A DNA stretch of 64,000 bases, taken from NCBI GenBank assembly GCA_019054805.1, contig JAHQIY010000002.1:9424001-9488000 (forward strand), read 5' to 3'. Below, one piece after another: positions 37,650-46,580 of this stretch. A model generated the notes under the pieces. The model ran no database searches and was not told the origin of the DNA. It saw only the letters and a program-made list of their open reading frames with translations. Position numbers and translations under genes: made by a program. The stretch is from Brachionus manjavacas (Eukaryota; Rotifera; Eurotatoria; Ploima; Brachionidae). How positions within the stretch are numbered: position 1 is the first letter of the stretch; each line of letters begins with the position of its first letter.

Positions 37650-38310
37650 GACAAATTGTTTGCTTGCGTCTATTGCATCATATCATTTTTCGTATGTTGA
37701 TTTGAAAAAACCTAGGACAGACACCAACCGAGTTAACTTCGAGCACAAGACTTCCTCCTATCAACTCTTTAGTAAGTAATTTCTCAAAAGACCGAGTTAT
37801 TGTGAAACAAGCGGTAAAAGAAATTGATAAAATCGAATCCTCTACACATTTACCCGATTAAGTGTCCATCCGAATTAAAAAAATTTTAAAATAAATGAAG
37901 AATTAAAGATTTTTTACGACCGGTTAAAAACTCTAAAGATCATATTGTTCTCGAAACCTTGCATGATCTCAGTTCGCCTTCCAGATTCGCCTACTCGATC
38001 AAAAGTCAGCTAGAACATGAAGTTCTCGACTTAGGCGCCTCCTTGGACTCCCGAGCCACATGCATACAATGAGAGATGAGTCGTTAAGTCAACCTCAAGG
38101 TAATGATCACTTCGGGTCGTTAAGCCTCCATGTCATTGTCGGAAATCTTACTGGGTGGGCAGCCCTAATTTATTTATTAATGTGCAAGAATATTTACGTA
38201 CGGTCCCACGCGTACGGCCCGAAAATGTCCTACCTACAGAGCTATAGAATTCATTCTCCCTCTAATGGCTATGATATTTATCTGCTATTTATAAAAAAGG
38301 ATTAAGCTTA
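37650..38310. other. Island of balanced base composition, possibly a gene relic
   Basis: This stretch has much more G and C than its surroundings. On the plus strand around 37,940-38,070 one frame reads as protein-like (HDLSSPSRFAYSIKSQLEHE) before a stop, and another is open from 38060 to 38305. No frame is long and I recognise no family. A decayed gene or foreign fragment, as with the GC-rich SETD1 copy further on, is the likeliest explanation. Confidence 0.3.
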
Positions 38311-38685
38311 AGATTAAATTAAGCTATCTTTTAATTTCTTACTTCTTAAATTTTATATTATTAAAAAATGAATTTTATTATTAATTTTATAAAATTTAAA
38401 GAAGTCAGATAATTAGAGACTTTAAAAGAAAAATATCAGCCATCAGTCTAGAGGTTAAGAAAACGAATTTCATAAGAAATACATCCAACAATTTATACTA
38501 CCTGAAAAAGCAGTTCCATCGAAGTTGAAATTTGATTTGAATGTCGAAAAATGGCAATGACAAAACTAAATTAAAAAAAAATATTTTAAAATGTAATCAA
38601 AGATTTAAAATAAAAAAAATTATTTTTTTTATATTTTACATAAAAATTCTGACATTTTTTAAGTTTTATTTACTTAAATTTGCTC

Positions 38686-39996
38686 AAGACTGAAATCAAG
38701 CATGTGAATAAAAAATGGAAAATCATTTTCACTTATGTCAAATAAGTTATGAAATCGTTTTTACCATGTCTAATTCAAAAGACTGATTTTTGTTTCCTTT
38801 TAGTTACTTAATTAAGCTCAAGACTGAAATCAGGCTTTTGAATTAGATATGGAAAACCAATTTCACTTCTCTCATACAAGTTATGAAATTGTTTTTCCAA
38901 ATCTTACTCAAAGGCCTGATTTTAATTTTGGGTTTTTATGCTAAAATTTGTCAAAAACTGTAATCAGGATTTTGAATAAAATATAGAAAACCAATTTTAC
39001 TTCTCTAATAGAAGTTATGAAATTGTTTTTCCATGTCTTACTCAAAGCCCTGATTTTAATTTTGAGTTTTTATGCTAAAATTTGCCCAAAACTGAAATCA
39101 GGCTTTTGAAACAAATATGGAAAATTAATTTCACTTCTCTCATACAAGTTATGAAATTATTCTCCCATTTCCTAATCAAAAGCCTGATTTTTGTTTCCTT
39201 TTAATTACTTAATTAAGCTCAAGACTGAAATCAGGCTTTTGAAACAAATATGGAAAATTAAATTCACTTCTCTCATGCAATTTATGAAATTATTCTCCCA
39301 TTTCCTAATCAAAAGCCTGATTTTTGTTTCCTTTTAGTTACTTAATTAAGCTCAAGACTGAAATCAGGCTTTTGAATTAGATATGGAAAACCAATTTCAC
39401 TTCTCTCATACAAGTTATGAAATTGTTTTTCCAAATCTTACTCAAAGCCCTGATTTTAATTTTGGGTTTTTATGCTATAATTTTTCCAAAACCGAAATCA
39501 GGCTTTTGAATAAAATATGGAAAACCAAATTTCACTTCTCTCATACAAGTTATGAAATTGTTTTTTCCATGTCTTATTCAAAAGCCTGATTTTTTTGTGC
39601 TTTTAGGTACTTGAATGAACTTTAGATGAAAATCAGGCTTTTGAAACATATATGGAAAACCAATTTCACTTCTCTCATACAAGTTATGAAATTGTTCTCC
39701 CATTTCCTAATCAAAAGCCTGATTTTTGTTTCCTTTAAGTTACTTAATTAAGCTCAAGACTGAAATCAGGCTTTTGAATTAGATATGGAAAACCAATTTC
39801 ACTTCTCTCATACAAGTTATGAAATTGTTTTTCCAAATATTACTCAAAGGCCTGATTTTAATTTTTGGGTTTTTATGCTAAAATTTGCCCAAAACTGAAA
39901 TCAGGCTTTTGAATAAAATATGGAAAACCAATTTCACTTCTCTCATACAAGTTATGAAATTGTTTTTACCATGTCTTATTCAAAAGCCTGATTAAA
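38686..39996. repeat. Tandem array of ~134-bp palindromic units, ten copies
   Basis: Units start near 38686, 38829, 38963, 39097, 39229, 39362, 39497, 39632, 39765 and 39900. Each has an outer inverted pair (AAATCAGGCTTTTGAAT and its complement) and an inner pair (CAATTTCA...TGAAATTG), so each can fold into a ~100-nt hairpin. Spacers alternate between two types, AATTAAGCTCAAGAC and CTAAAATTTGCCCAAAAC. No coding role is evident. Confidence 0.9.
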
Positions 39997-40730
39997 TTGT
40001 TTTACCTTTATATTCTTCTCGTATATCGTCCCATTGTTGAATATTAACAAATAAACTGCTCATCAACAAATGCTGATTACTCTCTAAATCTAAAACCTGG
40101 CTTCAGAGCAACAACTCGAAGAATTCTATGACCAATTTGTATAGTTGTGAATTTTTACACAAAAATACCAATACAAAATTTGAATAGTTAACAAAAATAT
40201 TGATTTCGGACTACAAATTTTTCTTTAAGTTTAAAACGTGAAACAAACAATCTTGTATTTCGTTCAAAACTAAATAATTAATTTTTAAAACTTAATTACT
40301 GAAACTAAATATTTTATTCTCAATCAAATAAGTATATCATTATGATGGATTACGTTAAAATCAGACAGCTCCATTAGTCTTCTATATTATTTTTTATTAT
40401 GTTATTATTATTAATTAAAAATTGCATTTTTTAAATGAAAATATTTTAACCTTTAATTTAACTCAAGTATTCAAAGCAAGCCAGTCTTTTGGATTTAAAA
40501 TTTAGGATGGGATTCTATCAAAAACATTAAGAAAATAATACAAAAAAATTTTCTGATTAATTATACTAGCAATAAAAAATTTCGGAAAAATTTTTTTTTA
40601 ATTATCTAACTTAACAAAGCCAAAGCTAAACTAAAAATAAATTCTGCTCAAAAAATTTTAAAATAAACCTGTGTTAGTTTATAAATAAACCTGTTACTTG
40701 GTATTACTACTAAAATAAAGGGTAAAAAAA
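39997..40730. other. AT-rich stretch, nothing recognised
   Basis: No ORF, repeat or RNA gene is recognised between the palindrome array and the SET fragment. It may include the intron that followed the SET exon, because a GTAAGT donor is retained at 40735. Confidence 0.35.
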
Positions 40731-40733
40731 ATG

Positions 40734-41329
40734 TCTACTTACATCACAGGAATGATTGATAAACCGGGACAAATTGCCGCATTTAGTGGCGTCAACAATC
40801 GTGTCTTGATCAATGCGAAACATGCAGCTACTGCCAATGCCATGGTCGTTATAGCACTTTTCCCTATGATCGGCGACCGATTACCGTATGGTCTCGCCCA
40901 CATACTCGATGACAAACTCCTAGGGCGCAATTGTCTCCAAGGCGAACAATCCCCAGTCGTGGATGTCCGACTTGCAGAATTTCAGCGACTTTTCCTCAGC
41001 TTCAGCTGGCTATACTTGAAAAAGTCGTGTACTTCATTGCAGGCCATTAGTTGGCGTTGGAGAGAGCGGGCCTCGCGGGCCGACGACATAGACGACACCT
41101 CCTGGCCCAAAGCATCAATGTTAGACCCGCTGGACGAGTTGTGCGCCAGCGACGACGAGCCCACGTTCATCTGTAGTGACAAGCTCAAATAGCTCTGCTT
41201 GAATTGCTCCCTGAACTTTATTTTTTAGGACTTTTTTGTCACTGGCTCACAGCCGCTCTTTTCTGCATCGACTTTTTTTTTGGACTTTTTGGTGCGCTTT
41301 TTCACCATCTTTGCATCGTCATCAGCCTT
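40734..41329 (-). pseudogene. SET-domain exon of a SETD1-type H3K4 methyltransferase, broken
   Basis: Minus-strand reading after a TTCTTAAG acceptor gives a lysine-rich start, ...QRQLMACNEVHDFFKYSQLK, then the SET domain: [49 protein letters not shown] and [11 protein letters not shown]. This is the SETD1/Set1 form that trimethylates histone H3 lysine 4 in COMPASS. The fragment is broken by TAA in KKS-stop-KIKF, a one-base loss at an A4 tract (40990-40993), TAG before EFVIEY and TAA after GETIR. It ends exactly at a GTAAGT donor, so the copy came from genomic DNA, not from a spliced RNA, and the post-SET exon is missing. Base composition is far richer in GC than the neighbours. It cannot encode an active enzyme as read. 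Confidence 0.85.
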
Positions 41330-43612
41330 AAGAACAAAAAAAGTAGGCAAACTAGGCTTTGGAGATTGGAAAAATTAATTCTTAATTATTCCCAATTTAA
41401 TTTTTTAGCATCAAATTAGACCCCAATTTATAAATTTCACCCTAAATGTGATGTCCAAAAAGCAAACCTTGGTAAAAAGTTGGGATCAAGTTTTTTCATG
41501 AAACTATGGAGCGTAACCTGAAACATTTAAATTTGCGGCGATTCGGTCTTGAGCAAAAACTGTAGAAAAGTATATTTGGTTATATTAAATCCCAGTTTTA
41601 TTTAAATTATTGATAATTATCTAAAAAAAATACTTAAACATTTTTTAAAAAATTTTGCTAAACTCAAACAAAAGCTAAAGAAAAAATAATTTTTATATTC
41701 AGAAGTGTAGTTATAATATTGACAAAAACAGTACTGAATGTTTTTTTGATTTTAAGGCTAAAACTTTTTTAAATTTTAAATTTTTTAAAAATTTATTGAA
41801 TATTTTGCTTTGCTTTAATTTTTTGCTCCAACCTTCACCGCCGCTCCAAAAAACCCTTATTAAATTATTATATTTTTATGTAAATTCAATGCATTATAAA
41901 TTAATAGATAATTTTTACAGTTTTTTTGGCCCTTTTTATATTTACTGAAATTTACTTTTTTTACTTTAGCAATTTTAATTAACGTAAATTTACGTAAAAT
42001 CACGAAAATTTCGAAAAAGTACGTAAAATTTTATAAAAACAGTTTATCATAGCAGTACAGTAATTTCTTATAAGATAAAAACAGGAATGTTAATAATATA
42101 TTTTTTTCTAAAAAAATTTTGATTGAAAGCCGGACAATTAAGATTAGATTCTTATTTTTCTTTTTGAATGAATAGAAAAAAAAAATTAGTAGACTTTTAA
42201 ACCTTCGAAAAAAAACGTTAGCTATAGAAGCACCAACAAAAAATTTTTCCTCGTTTTAAATATCTAAATTCTCATATATTTTGAACAGCTATTTTTTTTT
42301 TTAATTTTCAATTTATTTTTTATCAGCTTTAAAATTATTATTATTTTCGTAAAACAAAAATTTTTCAAATATTATAAATTTAAACTTGAATTTAATAGCT
42401 GACTTAATTTAATCTAAGTATTCAATGCTGAAATATCAAGTTTATAATTTATGTATTTATTATTAATTTCTTTAAATTGACTGTGTTAAATTTAAATTTT
42501 TTAAATATTTTGACACTTCTAGTAACTAGACATAAGAAAATATTAAAAAAAAATTCTAAGCTAATCATCTATTAAATAATAAGGGTATTTTAGGCTGTTT
42601 GTAATATGATAATTCTAAGCGAGTTTAATACAAAGTGATTGAACTACTATTCGAGTTAAATACTATAAATTTTTGTTAATATTTTATTTAAATTAAAAAA
42701 GTTGTTAAAATAAACAAAAAATAAAAAAGTAGAAAAAATTGATCAATAGATCAAACATCAAAATTGTGACTTAAGTAACGTTACAATAAATCTAATATAC
42801 ATGTCAATGTTTTCAAAAAGACAATTAATTATTTAAAATAGCTTTTGAATGACATCACATCATATGATATCATTCAATTTCTTCTAAACTCTGAAAATTT
42901 AAAAGATGCATATTTAATTTGCATATTTGATTTGGAAATAAACATTTAGTATTAGTTTCTTACATAAAAATTTAGGACTAAATTCAAAGTATTAAATTGG
43001 TTTAGTACTAAATTACTTAGAATCGGATTTTAAACAATGTTAATTAAATTTTTTAATAAAAAATTTGTTATTATTGATTAATATCATTGATCAAAAAATT
43101 GCAAAATTGAAGTTTAACTAAAACTTTAAAAATTATTAAATTGTAAAATAATAATAAAATTTAAAATTAAAGAATTGTCACCTTATAAAATTGAATGAGG
43201 AAAAATGTTAAACTATAATTTTAAAATTACGGAATTTTTAAATTTTGGATTTGTAAAATTTTAAAAGAGAATTCAATAAGAGATTTAATAATTTAATAAG
43301 AAATTCAAACAAAATTTTAAAATTACGGAATTGTTTAATTACAAAATTAAACGAGAAGAAAAATAAAAGTAAAATAGTTTAATTTTGGAATTGTAAAATT
43401 TAATAAGAGAATTTAATAAGAAATTAAACAAAATTAAAATTACAGAATTATAACCTTATAAAATTGAAATTGAGGAAGAATGTTAACCAATATAGTTTAT
43501 TTTAGCTGTAAATTTTTATAAGGGGGGTATTAAATAAAATTTTTAAAATCGTTAACTTTTAAAATTCGATAACAAAGAAAAACTAAAAAAAATATAATTG
43601 TCAATTATTTAG

Positions 43613-43756
43613 TCAACAACTATTTTTTTCTCCATCATCTTTCTAAAAAAAAAATTATTAAGGAAAAAAGATTTCAAAAAAATTACATTTCATCCTGAAG
43701 TTGAATCTTCACAATTTCCTGCCTACTTAGTTCAAGTTTATTTTCTTCAGCAATAC
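43613..43756 (-). repeat. Copied piece of the C2HC coiled-coil gene
   Basis: Near-identical, same-orientation copy of ~28263-28404, covering one exon with flanking intron of the C2HC gene. It is joined directly to a copied piece of the transposase gene, so it is a scrambled duplication and not a functional exon. Confidence 0.85.
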
Positions 43757-43900
43757 AATTACTTCAGCAAGAAGGAAAAAATTTTTATCAGCAGCAAATG
43801 CATTAATATCAAAGAAAATTCAATCAGATGGAATAAATTGCTTATTCAAGCTCAAAAACAATTATTTTTGTTCTGTTAGATGTAAAAATTATTCAAAAAA
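43755..43900 (+). repeat. Inverted copied piece of the transposase gene
   Basis: Matches the reverse complement of ~33934-34079, part of transposase exon 1 around the zinc-knuckle region, with very few changes. It abuts the C2HC-gene copy with only about two bases of shared sequence, typical of end-joining or template switching. Confidence 0.85.
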
Positions 43901-44699
43901 AGTTAAACTAAAATAGTTAAATTTTTTATATGTAAATTTTTATAGGGGGTAAATTAAATAAAATTTTGAAATTACAAAATTGAATGAGGAAAATGTTTAA
44001 CTAGAATTGTAAAATTTTGGAACTGGTAATTTAATGAGAAATTAAACAAAATTTAAAATTACGGAATTGTTAACTTATAAAATTGAATGAAAAGAAAATT
44101 ATAACTAAAAAATATATATTTTGAAATTGTAAAATTTTAAAATGCTTAATGGTTAAGTAACTTTGCTTAATCCAAAAAAATATTTCTGCAAAAACTCTGC
44201 AATGTATTTGCACTCTTGATTGGAATACCTTTTTAAGGCGTAGACTTATTTTACTGCACTAAGCAAATTTGCTTATAATTAAGCATTTTACAGAACTAAA
44301 TTATCTCTTTTAGTTAAATTTCTATAATATTTATATTGTTTACAATTACAGAATTGTGCACTTTTAAAATGTAATAAGGGAAGATTGAACAAATATTTTT
44401 ATATTAAAGCATGAAAAATTTCACTGATTAAATTCTTTAAATCGATAGCTAAAATTGAAAATTAAGGAAGCATTGGACACATATCAGAATCGAATTATAT
44501 TATTTATTTTTATTATTATTAAAGCCTCATAGTCAGAATTTTTAAACTAAAAATATTCAAAATTAAAATAAAAAAAAGAAAAGAATAAAGTAAAAAATGA
44601 AGATGCACAAATTAAGCCTAATTTTAATGTCAGAAAACCGTTTTATTTGATAAAAAAGGGAACAATTTTTCATCAAAAATAAATAAACAAATAAAAAAA

Positions 44700-46123
44700 A
44701 ATACCTTGATCATTGCGCTGAATTTAAACTATGCACTCTTTTTTTCAACCAAATCAACCATGTCTCTTTTGTCCTGGGTTTGCTTAATGACCAAATCAAT
44801 AATGGAATCAATAGTCGAAATATTCTCTTCATTTTGATCTGCACTATGCTCTCACATCTCTTAAAACATTTTAATTCTCTTCCAAATTGGCTTCTTCTTG
44901 TTTGACAGTCCAACTATGCCCAATCGCACACTCAACACTAGTGCGGCGCACACACTCGTTCTAAACAACAGCGGTGACAATTATTTTGTCTGATTCGGAA
45001 AAAGCGTGCGAGGGCCTGTTGTGCGCTTGAGCTTGAGCTGACAGACTTTTGCTTGAGCTGAACTGCACGGGGATTTGTCTGAATTGTGGTAGTAGTCGCG
45101 GTCGTCGTCTAGTTTGGCATTATTTACACTTTGTACAAGAGAGTGAGTGGTAGTGTATTTGAATCGCTTGGTGAGAGCGGGCGGCGAGTCCCACGAGCTT
45201 GAGCGGGCCCGCGGCGACACTCTGTCGTGTCGTCTGTCCGGCGAACGGCGTCGCCGATGCCTGGGCCGGTAGTGTCGATCACGTGATCATCGACAGCGTG
45301 ATCTGGACGAGCGAGAGTGCGAGCGTCGACGGCGGGATCTGAACGGCGAGCGTCGTCGGTGTCGCTCGTAGCGATTGTGCATCTGGTTGTTGTTGCGGTC
45401 GCCGAGGCGCGGAGACGGCGGAGTGCTCGGCCGCAGGTTGGCTGGCACGTACAGTCTCACGCTGCCGAACCACTCGTCGATCAACAGAAAAACGGTGTGC
45501 TCGAAGTACTTGCGGCACAGGTCCGTGCGTATAACTTGCTTTAGTTCGTGTACGATGCCGGCGACAGACTTTTGCTTGAGCTCGGCCTTGTCGAGCGGCG
45601 GTGGCGGGGGTAGAGGCGGCGTAAGGGTCGGGGGCGCTGGCGGTGGGGCCTGAGGAGGCCCGGGGGCCGCGGCCACGGCCTACACACTCGGCGGCGCGCT
45701 CGGCTGCAGGCTGATGTTGAAGATGGGGGCGATGCGCGACTCGAGAGTGGTGGCGCGCGCCGGTGGGGACGGGGGGGGCGCGCGGCACAGGCGCTGGCGG
45801 CGCCGGGATGCACAGCTGCTCGACCATTTCGGCGCGCTCGTTGCTCCGACTTCTCGCTCGCGATTATGCTCTTGGCCATGTCGAGGTGCTTGCGGCTCTT
45901 CGGATGGTAGTAGATGCGGCATTCGGCTATGTCGCCGTATTTGGCGCACATTTCGTGCTGAAATTTGTGGTCGATGTTGTCGTTTAGGTTGGCGAATGTA
46001 ACTTCTTTGTAGGGCACCGGGCCCACCCTGTACTGGTCGACTTTGAAGCTGGGCACGGCCAGGTCGAGCGGGTCGGTGCGGTAGTTGCGCTTTTTTTTTG
46101 CGTGTTGGAGCATTTGGAGCATT
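44700..46123 (-). pseudogene. N-terminal part of a SETD1-type methyltransferase (RRM region), broken, GC-rich
   Basis: Minus-strand frames give KVDQYRVGPVPYKEVTFANL, LNDNIDHKFQHEMCAKYGDI and IYYHPKSRKHLDMAKSIIAS, the RRM and preceding segment of animal SETD1/Set1 proteins. A proline-rich tract follows, then VAGIVHELKQVIRTDLCRKY (a helical segment found in SETD1), then an Arg-Ser-rich region to ~44,980. The reading passes between frames several times, so it carries frameshifts or unrecognised introns. Together with the SET fragment at 40.7-41.3 kb it is in the right order and strand for one gene. Its 5' end lies within a base or two of the inner edge of the right terminal repeat. Base composition is strikingly GC-rich for this window. 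Confidence 0.8.
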
Positions 46124-46571
46124 AATTTTCAAAATATTTGTTTTCAATTTTTTTAAATAAAAAAATATTTTCAAAACACATTTCAAACATAACATAAGTT
46201 TAAAATTCTATACTTTGGGTTGCCTAAACAGTGGTTTAAATGCTTTGTAAGATTTTGAATTTTATATTATTATTTTTACATTAAGTGGTGGTACAGAGGA
46301 TGTAGCAGTTGCTACATTCTACAGAATATTTTTTTGCTTGTCCAAAAAAAATCTATGGTGTATTTTATATTTTGTTTCTGATTTTGTACTAAAAATCACA
46401 AAATTCAGAATTTTGCAGATGTATTGCAGAGTTTTGCAGAATCAGTATATTGGTGGTACAAAAAACGTTTCAGTTGCTACAATTTACAGAACATGTTTTG
46501 CTCCTTCAGAACCTGAGTTTTGACATTTTTTATATTTTGTATTTGTTTTTTGTACCAAATTTCACAATGCC
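46124..46571 (-). repeat. Right terminal inverted repeat of the giant transposon
   Basis: Reverse-complement partner of 25663-26111. The outer end reads ...TTTCACAATGCC, immediately followed by the target duplication. The inner end is a sharp change to GC-rich SETD1 sequence. Confidence 0.95.
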
Positions 46572-46580
46572 TTTACTTGT
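46572..46580. repeat. Right target-site duplication of the giant transposon
   Basis: TTTACTTGT, followed by TGATTTAATTGTCGAC, continues the coiled-coil unit exactly where the left half stops at 25662. Confidence 0.85.

Larger units (their letters stand above)
41340..44700. other. Long AT-rich stretch between the two SETD1 fragments
   Basis: No convincing coding frame was seen. By position it would correspond to introns or lost middle exons of the SETD1 copy. Short phrases such as AATTACGGAATTGT recur from ~43,100 to 44,060, suggesting degenerate local repeats. The only clear landmark is the chimeric duplication at 43.61-43.90 kb. Confidence 0.4.
25663..46571. mobile_element. 20.9-kb MULE-like transposon with long inverted repeats
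   Basis: The segment starts GGCATTGTGAA and ends with its complement, has ~449-bp terminal inverted repeats, and is flanked by an 8-9 bp duplication of array sequence. Inside, on the minus strand, are a DDE transposase of MULE type, a Ulp1/C48 protease with RING finger, a JAMM-like protein, a C2HC zinc-finger coiled-coil protein and a six-exon unknown gene. It also carries a broken SETD1 copy and a palindromic tandem array. No family-B DNA polymerase, retroviral-type integrase, packaging ATPase or capsid gene was seen, which argues against a Polinton/Maverick of similar size. Superfamily assignment (MULE versus Zisupton/KDZ-like, which can also carry Ulp1 domains) is from motifs only. Confidence 0.85.

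Noticed and set aside
30071-41010. Alternative genetic code with TAA/TAG read as Gln
   Set aside because: The stops seen in broken frames are TAA or TAG, and one sits where SETD1 usually has Gln. However, TAA ends the JAMM ORF in a region with no TGA for a long way, the long transposase frames avoid TAA/TAG, and in AT-rich DNA TAA is the expected stop. The standard code is simpler.
40731-41192. Plus-strand 153-codon ORF
   Set aside because: It is antisense to the SET-domain fragment, whose minus-strand match to SETD1 is clear.
45279-46195. Several overlapping Pro/Arg/Ala-rich ORFs on both strands
   Set aside because: High GC content creates open shadow frames. Only the minus-strand pieces with RRM and SETD1 helix similarity are supported.
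25663-46571. Polinton/Maverick (virus-like giant transposon)
   Set aside because: Size and long inverted ends fit, but no DNA polymerase B, retroviral-type integrase, packaging ATPase or capsid frame was seen. The transposase is MULE-like and the duplication is 8-9 bp, not 6 bp.
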